Shown in pieces: positions 1 through 12,638 of a stretch of 64,000 nucleotides of DNA. The stretch's first letter is position 1; each line of letters begins with the position of its first letter. Source of the stretch: Agaricus subrufescens. Lineage: Eukaryota; Basidiomycota; Agaricomycetes; Agaricales; Agaricaceae. The stretch lies in NCBI GenBank assembly GCA_029945375.1, contig CM057068.1, positions 62,001 through 126,000 of the forward strand, read 5' to 3'. A program made the position numbers and the translations under genes. Below the pieces are notes generated by a model. That model saw only the letters and a program-made list of their open reading frames with translations, was not told the DNA's origin and made no database searches.

Positions 1-1668
1 TTACACGTGAGCCTCCGTCAAACCTACCGTAGGTTATACTGACTGATTCTATCTTCCTAGTGATACCATGTGAGAAAAGCTTATTTGCTCCGGACTCAAC
101 GCATGACCTTATTGACTATTTTTCAACAGAGGCAACAATGTCATTGCTTTTAAAGATGCCACCGAGACTGCATCTACGAACGCTTCATCCACCCCTCTCA
201 ACTTCATATATAAGCAAGACCCTACTGTTCAACCAACTGTACAGATTAACGTGGATGCTGCAAGGACAAATGTGTTTTATGTAGTCAATACAGTCCACGA
301 TATTATGTATCGGTAAGCGATTCTTTCACAGAAGGTGATATCAGTACTGAATGCGATTCTAGCTATGGCTTCACAGAGGTGTGTGCATACGACAACCTGT
401 ACGGTAACTCACTGAGCGAGGTACGATCCGGCCTAGGCGTCCTTCAACTTCCAAAAGAACAACTTTGGCAAGGGAGGTAAAGGTAACGATCCGGTGCAGG
501 TTTCGGTGCAAAATTCCGCCGGAACAGATGGTTCTGACTTCGCTACCCCACCTGAGTGAGTAGCATCATCTACTATTTTCCTGATTTCGATCTAAAGTTA
601 CGAACAGTGGGCAGATGCCTCTCATGAGTGCGTCAATTGACAGAACTTTTCGCATAGACTTGTTAATATTTTTTAAGGAATGTTCCTTTGGGACTATACT
701 GAGGTATGATTGTTGACTTAGTTCTTGATTATGCGCTCATCGAATCGAATAAGCCGAAGAGAGATGGTTCCCTTGAAAATGACATCATCGTGCACGAAAA
801 CACTCATGGCCTGACTAATCGAATGACTGGGGGTGGTACGGCTGCGTGTCTACAGACTGTGGAAGCACAGGGACTAGGCGAAGGTAGGTTTTGATATCCC
901 TTTCAACTGGTTCAATCCGCTTAATTTTGAGGTAGGCTGGTCAGATGCTTTTGCTGAGTAAGTTAATCACTCACGCGTTCAAGTTCTATCACTGAACCAA
1001 CCCTTTCTTTTTCTGTGTTTCTACAGGTGGACAGAGCACAATTCATCGGCTGTTCCAGATTATTTTCTGGGATCGTATGTCATGAACTGGGCACCTGGAG
1101 CGCGATCTCGCCCCTATTCTACTTCGATGTGAGTAATTATCTCAGAACACCTGTGTCTCTAACAAAATTGTGCTCGCAGGACTGTTAACCCTTTCACATA
1201 CGCAAGTCGGAAGAACAGGACAGAGCCTCATGGTCAGCCCCCTAAATTCTCTGAATTGATCCCCTGACTCATCTTGTTGGGCCGGTGCAGTACTCGGTGA
1301 AGTCTGGGCGAATTTACTTCACAACGTTTACGCAGCACTTGTTAACGCTTTGGGTTGGTCAGCCAAAGCGAAAACAGATCCAACAGGATCGGAAGGCAAC
1401 GTTGTTTTTCTGCATCTCTTTGTCGATGCCCTCGCCCTTCAACCATGCAATCCTGCTTGTACGTTCTCAGCTAGACACTACTTACCTCATACTCACATTC
1501 ATGCTTCTAGTCTTGGATGCTCGGGATGCATGGATACAGGCAGATGCCAACAGATACAATGGCGCCCATCGATGCTTACTATGGAAAACCTTCGCCAGCC
1601 GAGGATTTGGAACGGGCGCCCAAATCGGGAGTTATGTTGACTCAAACACTATCCCCGATGATTGCTGA
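1..1668 (+). CDS. Fungalysin (M36) extracellular metalloprotease, 5' partial
   Basis: Secreted zinc endopeptidase that degrades proteins outside the cell. Exons in the window, joined by matching phase: 1-6, 61-69, 130-312, 363-378, 437-555, 608-627, 678-703, 754-883, 936-957, 1027-1128, 1180-1232, 1291-1458, 1511-1668. The joined protein shows fungalysin landmarks in order: GNNVIAFK, FYVVNTVHDIMYRYGFTE, FNFQKNNFGKGGKGND, MRMFLWDYTE, the zinc site HENTHGLTNRMTGGG (HExxH intact), GLGEGWSDAFAEWTEHN (third zinc ligand Glu), GEVWANLLHNVYAALV, DARDAWIQADANRYNGAH and the usual Cys-ending tail. The protein ends at TGA 1666-1668. Signal peptide, propeptide and start codon lie left of the window. The acceptor of the intron beginning at 704 could be 753 or 759; both keep frame. 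Most fungalysins read HEYTH, so the Asn is unusual. No frameshift or stop was found in about 336 visible residues, so the gene looks functional. Confidence 0.9.
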
Positions 1669-1881
1669 TACTCACAACCTCCGAGGCGCGATTCTACACT
1701 ACTTGCTTACATCTACACACCACAGCCTATCAAGTTTGATAGGTCTCCCTAAAATAATAAGATTCCTTTTCTGAGTAAAATTGATAAGGAGGGGATAGGA
1801 AACGAAAGACAACCATCTATAGAGAATTTATAAGTCAACTTAAGTCATCAGGGGGCTCCGAATGGTGTGCATTCAATCGTA
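1669..1881. other. Convergent 3' intergenic spacer
   Basis: Short AT-rich gap between the convergent ends of the fungalysin gene and the omega-type GST gene. It presumably holds both 3' UTRs and polyadenylation signals. No other element was recognised. Confidence 0.5.
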
Positions 1882-2832
1882 TTAGGAAGTCTTTGCCGCC
1901 ATGCGCTTAGCTCGTTTTCCAGGATAATTAGTTTGGAAGTAATTCAGGATGAAATCCTTAACAATGTGGTATCAACTCAACGGTGTTCAACATAACGAAA
2001 TTATACTTACCCTTTCAAAGGAATCCTGAAAGCTTTTCCTGGCCTTAACGGTCGCATAGTACCTCCTGAACCTCTCGAATCTGGCGCCATTCATCACCTC
2101 ATCCCAAGCTTTCTTTCCTGTTCCTTCATCGTACGCTCCATAATCATTCTCCAAAGCAAGCTCAATTCTAGCCAAAAGCGTGACCACAGCCGCGTCTGCT
2201 ATCGACCAGTCGCCCACTGCATAGCCGTCACCTTCAGAAAGCAGGCTTTGCAATAATTCAATCGCCTGAACTGCCACTTTTGGGTCATCGCCGCTCAAGC
2301 ATGGACCGAAAAATGCGGATATAACTTTTGGAGAGACGGCGTCGATGAAAAGGCGTGCTTTAGCACGAAGGACAGGGTCTTCTGGAAGGAGCTTTCCTCC
2401 GGAAAGATCATTGACGAATTCAATTAGGACCAGCGATTCCGCGATTTTGACAGTCTCCGATGAAGGATTATCGAGGGATGTTTTTGGACCTCCGTATGCT
2501 AGGACGGGGACCTGTAATAGAGCTTTTATTACTGGATGTTGTGTCAGGGCCTTGTACATACCTTGCCTGTAGGATTGACCTTTTGAAGGTACCACTCCGG
2601 TTTTGTGAAGAAATCAACCTCGCATCGTTCATAATCGATCCCGGACTCCTTGAGTGCAATCTCAACCTATTCCAGGGTTCGTTCCCCTTTTTCATTCGAA
2701 TATGTCGGCGAACATACCCGGTGAGCAAAAGGGCAGAGCTGTAATTCACCCCAAATCAGCTTATACTCCAGAGATAAATGGCTTAAAGATTAGTACTTTT
2801 GCAGAGTAGAGTACAATTCGCTCGCTGGACAT
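1882..2832 (-). CDS. Omega-type glutathione S-transferase
   Basis: Cytosolic GST with the cysteine active site typical of omega-class enzymes (thiol transfer, deglutathionylation). Five exons on the minus strand: 2832-2797, 2738-2718, 2666-2562, 2511-2011, 1956-1882, giving 245 residues. The start is ATG at 2830-2832, beginning MSSERIVLYSAK. A 21-nt exon encodes exactly LCPFAHR, which carries the catalytic Cys (CPF motif). The next exon gives the thioredoxin-fold part ending NPTGK-VPVLAYGG (cis-Pro in KVPVL). The C-terminal helical domain contains GDWSIADAAVVTLLAR. The last intron uses donor GTAAGT and an AAG acceptor and adds a basic tail (GKRAKRMAAKTS). Without it the frame would end after 11 unrelated residues. 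The substrate is unknown; roles in xenobiotic or oxidative-stress handling are inferred from the family. Confidence 0.92.
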
Positions 2833-5800
2833 TCTCTAAAAGATTGTAGTTGCTAGGAAATGAGGGCCGAGATACCGAAGGAGCCATTCTTGGCACACTC
2901 TTTAAACCTTTATACAGCCGACTATCAACGTCGAATAATTAGAGCAGCAGAGCAACCCAGGGTAACTTGAATCAATTTGGCAACCTTAGAGATGGCTTCC
3001 GAGAAGAACCTTTATCCGATCCGGGTATTCCGAACTAGTGGGCTATAGAATACCTTATCGTTACAGTATTAAGACGACGAACATCAACACGGGTTTATGG
3101 TTTAATTCGAGTCGCATCCAAAATACCTGCTAACAGAAAATTGGTATCTGTACCACATACTGTGGCATACACCATAGCTGACAGTAACGTTCCATATCGT
3201 CATTGCACTGACATGAGAATAATGCCGGGCACAGCCGTGGTTGTCTAGATGGTGTTATCAAGCTTCCAAGCTCCACATTGGCTTGCGGCAGATTGCTGGC
3301 GCCCAAATGGCAAGTCTTCCACTAGCTCGGATTTTTCCGGTGGCGATTATCAGTAGAAATTCATTGGGGCTCAAATGAGGACTAGCACTCTACACCATTT
3401 CAACCACAGCACAGTGAGGTGACGTAGAAACCTAATGTTGTGGTTTCTGTGTACCGGAGTGAGATAGAGGGAAAAGGACTCGAGTCAATCCATGGCATGG
3501 TAAGCAAGTTTTTCAATTTTTAGGGACTGCGTTAAGCAAGTACTCCCCATCGTTTGCTAAAAATTCAGCTATCTTTTCACCAGGATGGACGTATAACTTA
3601 CTCGCAGGTTATGCTATGCTCCCAACTTTCCTTTCAAGTAGGTTCCCATCTTTATGAGAAGGCGCATTAAGAGAAGAGGAACTTGTTGGGTCAGATTGCG
3701 TTTTAAAGCCCAGTAAACTAGATTACATGAAGGAAAAGTGTCAACGATTAGGATTGCTTTCGCTGTAGGCGGGTATCTACAACCTACCGAATGTCACATT
3801 CGGCACGCTCTGCAATTTCAAAATTATTGGCATCTGGTTTACTTCCAATTTGTAATTGACTGAGACAAGATTCTCTTCGAAACATACAACAGAGTTCGGG
3901 GGACAAATCTAGGTCACTCGGTCTTCACTAACTTCTTGAGCTCATTTCTGATCCAGAACAGCTCTTCTCACCGGATCCCTTGTTAAATCATACTCACGGA
4001 TCGTCCCAGACCTTTGGAGATGGTTCAGCTCCAAAGTAGTCCCACCTTTGTAAAATCCCAGGCTACACACTTGATTCCGAGCTAAGGGTAAGTGTAGAGG
4101 ATTTCACGACGAACCGTTGTCACTACATCACTCAGAATCTGGCTTAAAATTGGACTTCTGGATTCAGGAACGATCGGCGATATAAACGCTCTAATCTCTC
4201 ACACTGGTGGGGAATCGATTCGATCGAACGCCCGTGCAGTTCAAGCTACTCCCAGGACATAATAGCATCGATCTTCCAAATCCGGCTAATCAGCATTCAA
4301 TGGTACACAGGTTTAGCAAAGTGAGTTTTCTACCTCGATTGTCGCTAGCGCGACTACATTTATAGGTTGACTTGTTGCATGGAACTCGTAGCAGACTTGT
4401 GATAAAACTGATCGAATTCTTATGCATGCCGCCCTAGTACGGCTCTTGTTTTTGGATCTACGAGCAGTCCCTATATGATACTCTGTCGTGTTGCATAGGT
4501 GGTGACTTAATGAGTGAAGCTTGACCATCTCCAGGAGACACGCTGAGCCTACCACAAAGCGGCTAGACCACCCTTCGGGACGCCATACTCGTTATATCTG
4601 TCCTTATCTTCATCTCCTTGATTGACAATTTTGTACTACTAAGTGCCAAGTGTTTAGCTGTCTTGCTGTCTTGACATAGATACGATGACCTTTACTACTG
4701 ACAACCCCGTAAAGAGCCGAGCGGCCGCGACTCAGTGCCTAATTATAATGATTACACTGCTCGAGTCATTGGAAGCGATTTATACAACCCTTGAAACTTC
4801 AAGGATGTGACTGTATAAATATTGACGACTACGCCGTAATCGCCGAACAATTGTACCATCTCAGGACCGACAACACCGTAATTCCGCTCTCAGAAGATGA
4901 TGAAGAAAGCTTCTGGAGACAGCGACAGCCGTCCAAACTTCCATATGATGATTGGAACAACTTTGACAAATTGCCAATAATCTGTTTGATTGCGGTCCGG
5001 TACCGATTGAACCGGTATACTGTATAACATTTATCACCGTCCTATAAGTGAAACTTGGAGATGTGATATAGGACTGAGCACACATCGGGGGAAATAAGAT
5101 CAATCTGACCCACTGTCAAACACCTAAAGCCTTACACATGACCTCGGCGGACAATAAATCTTCACTATTTACGGAGAATGCTTATCTTTCCGTCCAAGAT
5201 CTGACTCATTCCTGCGTCTTTGAACCTTTTTAATCTCATTTGCTTCAGGTTTGGTATTGATCGCCGGAGAGCCTTCATTCAAATAAAGATCCACTTTGAT
5301 CGAAAGACAGAACAAAGTGAAAGCTCATCGGATAACCCGGTGCGACGATTTTCTCTGCCTCTACCAATATATGGATAATCGGTGTATGGAAACCGCTGGG
5401 AATTCATTGGACGAGCTCCCCATGGCCCCAAGGGCATTTGGTGGGTTTAAAGTGATTTACTGACTCGAATAGGATTTATCGGGCTTGCGTGGCCCGATTT
5501 CCGTCTTCTGGATGATAAATTGACGTTGAGACGAAAATATCTGCGGAAATTCAGAGGTCAATTTGACCAATATACGGACTACTGGGAGTTTTCACACACA
5601 TTTACTTGATGTTCTTTGAAGTTCCTAGCATCTTTTGGAGTTCCTGGCATATGTTGGAGTTCTACGAGCTCCACTGCTGCCTTCCTTTCTGATGATACCA
5701 AAATTAGTGGTGAGAAACTTTCTTTTGTGTTTGGTTGATCCAAGACGAAGATGCAGTAGAACAAAAAAAAGGCCGTCTCGGGATCGTGGTGAAGGTCACC

Positions 5801-6307
5801 TGTATCCCGATGTCCTTCAACTTCTGGATCGGCGTTAGATTGATAACACCGAAGCGTCCATTATACGAGTATTCGCTTTGAAGCGTTCTTCGTCGCTTCC
5901 AACTTCAATATTTGACAGGTGCGTATGCTGGTCTGCCCATCAAAGCCAGACGCCACGCCGGGAACGTGGCCGCTGCAAATTATCGTTAAAATGCTGAGGA
6001 TCATAATGGAAAACTCAATCAATGAGGCCGGACAGAAAAGTGGATATACGAGAACACACAATTAGTCAATGTGTGTTTAGTCATAGAATTCATTGACAAA
6101 GACTAGTCCCACGACTACAGTTGAAGAGACAGTTGCAGTCATCCAATTTGCAAATAGAGACTTGTTTCCGAAAACAGAACAGGAGAGTTATGCACTGTTC
6201 ATGATCAGAGCAACGAAGTGAATGTTGATGTTCCCAGGATCAACGCGTGCTATTAATAATTCAACCTGGGTCAACCTCTGACCGCTATTACCGTCGCGAC
6301 CTCAAGT
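2833..6307. other. Gene-poor intergenic region
   Basis: About 3.5 kb with no coding region I can support. All open frames are short, lack ATG starts or recognisable motifs, and do not join through plausible splice sites. Scattered short open frames at 4313-4555, 4791-5027 and 5579-5838 show no similarity I recognise. Composition is near even with no long repeat visible by eye. It may be old decayed sequence plus the promoters of the flanking genes. Confidence 0.5.
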
Positions 6308-8032
6308 ATGTCGGATGGTATGGCTCTCCTACTTATCGAAAAGGATGACAAGAAACAACAAAGGAAGCTCTATTACACGCCGGAGAAGGTTCAAAACTCG
6401 CGCACTCCCTCATACGTGGCTGACATTCCATCAGAAAATCCATATCGTCAAGAACAATTCACAGGGGGAACACAGGACAAAACATCAAGAAATACAGGAG
6501 CTCCTGACAAAGATCTTTTTACCTGCTGGATATCCTAATACAGTGACGCCCGGTGAGTACCTCCCACATACCGGGCCTCTTAGATTGTAGTGCTGACGTG
6601 TTTCCAGATTACCTGCAGTACGGCGTCCCAAATCCGTTGTGAAAGCACTACTTAAGTTCAAATCAAAGATACCAAATTCTAAATGCGGCCCAAGCATTTT
6701 GCAATTCCCTGGCGTCCCTTCTGGCTTCTCGCGCCGCGCTTGAAGGTCCGCCGAATGTGGTTCCAAATTTACATCTTGTGCTCATAGACTCCTTTTCTGA
6801 TCTCAGGCATGGGCGTCGGTGACCCGTCCGCTACATCAACCGGAGCGATGCTTATTTCCGTCCTCCAAGACGCATTCGGCAGAATTGCGAGTGAGTAATT
6901 CCTCTTATCCCACGAATGAACAAGAACCTCACACGTTCCCAGCCATAATCGGGGCTTATTACCTGGGAACTCTATTAGTGCCGGAAGCCAAGAAATACCG
7001 GTTTTTGGCAGACGTCTTGAATGACCTCGCAGTTGTGGTCGACGTCTTCAACCCGGTATTCCTTGCTATTTTATTCCCTGGTGCGAGAGTAATTGGACTC
7101 TGCACGAGCGCTGCTTTGCGAGCCGTGTGCGGTGTTCTAGCCGGTGGCGCTAAAGCCGCGATCACTTTGCATTTTGCTACTCCTCGCGATGGAGTAGGTG
7201 ATGTAGGAGATTTGAACGCCAAGGACTCCAGTACAGAGACCGTCCTCGCCCTGATAGGCATGCTGGTACGTCTATTTATGACTACAAAATTTCGATCCTG
7301 ACGTTATGCCAGCTGGGGGGCGCCATTATTCCATACATCACATCGCCTTGGGCAGTATATCCAGTTTTATTATTGCTTATCTCTGCTCATCTGGCCATCA
7401 ACTACGCCGGTGTAAAGGGACTTGCCTTCCGGAGCCCGAATAAACAACGTGCGGCCATTGCCTGGTTGTGGTATCGATCCCAAAGAGGAACCCCGCCATC
7501 TCCTCAAGCAGTTGCCGGTCTTGAACTCATCTTCGAGCGGCCTGAAATCATTCGCGATCCTGTGACGGGCCGCGTTATTGGGAAATGTCATGTTGGCACT
7601 GCGCCTCTCGACGTCATGAGGGGCCCTGCGCTCTCAAAGGACTATCTTGATATATTCATGGCCGACAAGTATGTCGTGTGTTTCGATCCTAAGACACCAC
7701 CGGCAGCAAACGGAACTGGGAACCTTCCGACCGTTCACGTCTGTCTCAAAGAAGGCTTCACGCGGGTAGATGAGTTGAAGGGATGGATTCACGCAGTAGA
7801 GCTATGTCGTTCCCTTGCCTTGGGTCAAGCTCCAGCCAAAGGCTCGGAAGCCACAGAACTGAAACACATACGCTCGACTTTTCAGGATGTCAAGGACAAA
7901 TACAACCATTTTGTCGATCATATGAAGGACGCTGGTTGGAATTTTGACGAATCTCACCTCCCGTCTGGTTCCGGACCCAAGGCCGTCTTATCGACCGTAG
8001 CGCAGACATCTTCGATTGACATTCCAACATGA
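6308..8032 (+). CDS. RUS family protein (DUF647, vitamin B6-photoprotection domain)
   Basis: Member of the Root UV-B Sensitive family, conserved in plants, animals and fungi; its molecular role in fungi is not established. Exon model: 6308-6446, 6490-6552, 6608-6617, 6669-6745, 6807-6890, 6943-7265, 7313-8032, giving 471 residues. Family motifs in order: FLPAGYPNTVTPDYLQYQ, ALEG-MGVGDPSATSTGAML, DAFGRIATIIGAYYLGT, KKYRFLADVLNDLAVVVDV, and GVLAGGAKAAITLHFA with NAKDSSTETVLALIGML. A hydrophobic segment (WAVYPVLLLLISAHLAIN) and the variable RUS C-terminal part follow. A 10-nt exon (6608-6617) encodes the DYLQ part of TPDYLQYQ. The first intron boundary (6447-6489, AAG acceptor) is the least certain; the rest are fixed by phase. 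ATG 6308-6310 is the first in-frame Met. Probably membrane-associated, from the hydrophobic stretches. Confidence 0.92.
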
Positions 8033-11000
8033 CAAATATCCCGATCTTCCGGACACATACGCCATCGACATTAGTACACCTCTTGAATTATGGCATACGA
8101 ATCCGCACCCGCACCACTAGCACTGATTATAGTTGGATTGCACGATTATGAGAACTGTTTGGGCAGGGGCCGCCTTGCTTGCTCTTATCTGCCCTCCTTT
8201 GGTACCGTGGCCATTTTCACCCATCCTCCATTTCTGTTTCACGACAGTACAAAATTATCCACTTTTCGGGAATGGCATTATGGAAAATGGTCATAAATCA
8301 AGTATATCCGGTTGTTCATGCCGATCTTGAAGGGAGAAACCTCGCAGGATGTCTGTGCCTTAATATAGAGAGAAGCAAGCCGTAGTTATCTACGCCCGGG
8401 GTATTTCGGCTCCCCCTCTCCTCCATAGTGTGCCGTCTGGTCCATGGGCGCTAACCTTGACCCTAAATAAGAACATGACGCGTCCTTGATAATGGATGGT
8501 CCTTTCGCAGTTATCTCCGTGTCTGCCTGCTTCTCGGAGCATCAGACAAATCGGCAAGGCAATATGAGAAGAAATGGACATTTATGAGGTCATTATTGTA
8601 CTGTTGCCGCTGCCTCCCGCGTCTTAAACACGCTCGCTCGCTTTCTGGCGTTCCGCATCGACCGACTCGGCCTGATTAGGAAGTTTCGTTATTTGCGCCA
8701 CTGTGTCGGGTATTGTCTCCTTTGGGCATACATACCTTATCTTAACAACATGCTTGCCGCTTCTCCATCAGGAACGCAGGACCCCTGACACTCTATCGTA
8801 AATAACACTGGAATAGCAATGACGGATTTGATTTTCCAATATAGCTACCCATTGCCGTCCCCTCCGGTCCGAAACTATTCTCACTGCCCACAAGAGACTC
8901 AGAGACAATGATACACTCCAGTCTGTGGCTGGGCGCTTTACGGAATCGTATGTGGCTTATAGTCCAGAGTTGATAATGCCTCCTTTATCACTGGTTCCCT
9001 TGATCGTTACTGATTCAGATGTCAGGGACGCATGGTGGAGAAGCTTTAGTTTGATATAGAGAAGGCAAAGAACCAGCCAAGCGTCGGTTCTCATTTCTCC
9101 TAACGTTTGCTTGCATCATAATCCAATTCAAGGGAATCACAGTGGGAGAGCAATCATCATCCCATCCAAAGCGAGTTCCATAGCACAAAAAAAAAGAAGA
9201 CGAGTGCTTCTTTAAATTCAACTGAATAAGCAAGGAACATGAGTACATCATCGAAGGCTGTCCAAGGCTTCTGATTTTCGGGTATTCAATCGGCGAATTC
9301 ATCCCATTTTGCTCTATAGGAGTGCGTGGTAATCTGTGTAGTTCCGGAGATTCTTGAACAAAACAAGAGCCGTTACCCCCGCTCAATGCAGACCTCGGCG
9401 TCACGCGGCCTAATTACGGGATAAATATCCTCACATCGATTAACGTCGAGATCTGGGAAAAGAACGTTTCAATCAAAAATAGGTTCTCAGATGTTTTTGG
9501 TCCGAGATAGACTATGATATCGCGTTGGCGGGTGATGACTGGCGCTTTTATTTTCGAAGACGGTGGCTGGATTCTCCGGTGGTTGCACGCGGCAGGGTTT
9601 AGTCAACAAGAGAAGTCCGATAAGAGTGCGATCACCCAAATCTGTTAGAGCAATGAGTCAATACAAAAAAGAACTCTTGTCAAATAAGATGCAGAAGGAT
9701 GAGAACAATAGAAAGGAGATTGCGGGGTCCAAAGAAATCCTGTCTTTGAAGAAGAGTATATTCAATGGATCTCTTATAATGGTTGCTTCTCAGCCAAATG
9801 AGTGGCTCCACTTTCATGTGAACGCGCGTGTCCATGTATAACTTTCTCTATAACAGTGAAAAAAGGGGCTCTTGAGTTGTATCGCTTTTGGGGCTCAGTA
9901 ATCAGAGCAACCCTTCAACAACTGAGTGATATTCGCTGGATCTAGAACGATAAAGCTATCTCGTCTGACATATATATGAAAGGAAACGAAACATATGCCG
10001 TAATCCAAATATAACAATCCCTTGAGCATCTCAACTACAATTGACAACAAATGACAGATTGATTGATCACATACACACACACATACTAACTGAAGTTTGT
10101 TCTCATCAACCACCCCCAGATGTCATTTGTCAATTCTGCCGCTTCGTCAATGATGTAAAAACATTTGTTTTATTTTTCACCTCTCATTGTAAATCACCTC
10201 ATATATCCAAAAGAGCGAAAACAAAGGGCCTGAATAGCATCCTTCCATCACAATCATGATGGCGAACCTATAAATACAGCCGGAGCTACAAATCTCGTTC
10301 CGACACACCCGGGAAAAACTCACCCTTGCACAGCTGCTGTTTTTTTTTCGTTTAGGATAAGTGCGTTCAAGTTTATAGAGACTAAACCCTATGAAGAAAG
10401 TGTCCATGTCAATTATTTCTAGTCACCACCACCACCAACTACCTTCCGGGCCTGTTGACCGAATTTTCTTGAATCAAGGGTTTCAGCTTGGCTGTTGTTC
10501 CTCTTTTAAGTCTACAATTCGCGACGCGTAGCATCAAATGGAAGAGACAGACGGGCCGTTTGTCAGGACTCAAAAAACAAGAACAAAAACCTACTAGCCG
10601 TATAAAGTCACCATCTACCACACGAAAGATTCGACTGAATGTAGTTTTACCATTGAACCTACCCGAAAAGTAAAAAACAACACAAAAATAATACGTATGT
10701 AAGTTGACAATGAATGCGGTCAATCAAATGCTTTTTTCCCTTCTCTCTCAGAATTATGTCAGTTAGCTCTAGAAAATTTCACATCAAATTCGCTTACATA
10801 CATGCATGCTTTCTTCAAAGGGTCCCTCCCTGGAAAGGGTTATCTCATATACATATATACGTATGTGGGGTAAACGTCCCTACAAAAATAAATTATTACA
10901 TACATACTTAATAGTTTCAGGGTATACCTTGATGGACAGCAATATATCTGTCAGTGTGCACGCACCAAAACAAAAAAAAAAATTACACAAGGCAAGGGTC

Positions 11001-12638
11001 CTCCGGATAAATAATATATATGACCGAAAAGAAAGGACAGAAGAGAAAAAAAGCCATTTTTGCTATTGGAGTCACTCCAAAAAAGCGATGGTGAACCGCA
11101 GCATAGTAAGACTGCTCCAAAAAACAAGATCACAAAAACCGGTAAAACACGAGGGAAGGCACAGAACCAAGGGACCAAACTAAAAAGTAACCGAACACCC
11201 GCATCCCGGCATCCCACATTCCCACCCCGCCCCCAGAACATTTCTTCTTTCCGCTATCGATACACAGAGCTTACATGCGTACGGGGTACACATATCGTAG
11301 AACAACAAACCTAGAAAACAGAGCCACAGAAACTGGTAAACATAAGGGAAGGCACAGAACCAAGAGACCAACTAAAAACATTCCTGCGTCCCCCCGCATC
11401 TCACGTTCCCACCCTCCCAGAAAAAAATTCTTCTTTCCGTTATCGTACGCAGGGCCTACATACTTACAAACAGGAGAATTTCCAAAAATACAAATAAACC
11501 GGGAAACGCGACATACGGGGAGGAGGACGGGAAGGCACAGAACCGAACAACCCTCAATTCCACATGCCCGCATCTCCACGTACCCAACGGGCTCCCAACC
11601 CTCCACCTCCCCCAAATTTCATCATTATCACCATTATATCGCAGCATATTCCACACACACACACACACACCAGGCGCTTACATACGTACCACAGCACAGT
11701 AAAATATATATATCCCCACCACCGGATAAGTAACCGTCGGAACTCCGCACGAAAGACAAAACAAAAAGATAACAAGAACATCCATTATTTCACGCACAGA
11801 CGTTTTTGGATACAGTCTAACAAGATCAAAAGCTTAATTCGATATAACACGCAACAAAAAAAAGAAGTATTAAAAATCGAAACCTCTCCAGTTTCGATTA
11901 TACATACATACATATATATATAACACACGCACGCACACATAATACACAATACAATAGCAGCAACACACGAACGAACGAAAAAGGTTTATAGTACAAATCA
12001 ATCCTCCGGGTCGGCCACACCCACAGACAAAAAAGAAAGAAATCACAAGGGAAAACGCAAACGATTCCCCGTTCCTTCCCGGATATCCAACCGGCGATCT
12101 CGGTAGGGGGGTAAAACAAGCAAAAAAATCAACCAAGGGGGGATACCACACACCAAATAATCGCATCACCCACCAACCCCCCCTCTCCCCATACAGTAAT
12201 ATCCCAAAAAAACAAAAAATTTGAAATATATCCCAAATGCTTCTTGATACGAATCGAAACTTGAAAAAAAAAAAAAATGTGGGGCTCCGGTAATCATAAA
12301 TTTTGAACAATGACAACAAAACACACATGATCGATTTCCTAGTTGGGTAGGGTAGGGTAGGCAAGGGCTGGTAAAAGAGAGGGGGGGGGAGGGGTATCGG
12401 AGGGCAAAAGCGAAAGAACGGACATAATTGACCGATGATGATAGGATGGTGTCGCCGAAAGTATTTTTGTGTGCCCCTAGAACCAATGAATGAGGGTTCT
12501 TTAAACGCTTGCGATAACGGGCGAGGCGTACCAAAAAAAAATGGTTTTTTTTTTTTAATAAGCGCATGAACGACGTGAAATTAAGCAAAGAAAAGATAGA
12601 GGGAGAGACGCATAGAACACAAGAAAAAAAAGCAAGAA
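8033..12638. other. Long gene-poor region with low-complexity and tandem repeats
   Basis: About 4.6 kb without a supported gene. The left part (8033-10000) shows only short random open frames. The right part (10000-12638) is A-rich on the plus strand, with CA microsatellites near 10070 and 11655, poly-A tracts and the tandem repeat annotated separately. It borders the 3' end of the bHLH gene, so its right end likely contains that gene's 3' UTR (minus strand). Confidence 0.5.
11130..11620. repeat. Tandem repeat, three diverged copies of about 190 bp
   Basis: Three copies share the landmarks GGGAAGGCACAGAACCAAG or a close variant, then CCCGCATC, TCCCACCC or similar, then CTTTCCG.TATCG and an ACAT-rich tail. 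Copy starts are near 11150, 11345 and 11530. Each spacing is about 185-195 bp. Copy 3 is the most diverged. On the minus strand the repeat gives recurring peptide scraps such as WFCAFP, which explains several overlapping short open frames here. I regard these frames as non-coding. Confidence 0.7.

Noticed and set aside
4791..5027. 78-codon frame with an acidic-aromatic stretch
   Set aside because: Begins with TTG rather than ATG, no in-phase neighbouring exon, no known family.
10951..11781. Overlapping short Cys/Phe-rich frames on the minus strand
   Set aside because: They arise from the tandem repeat and repeat the same scraps (WFCAFP) in shifted frames; no start or splice support.
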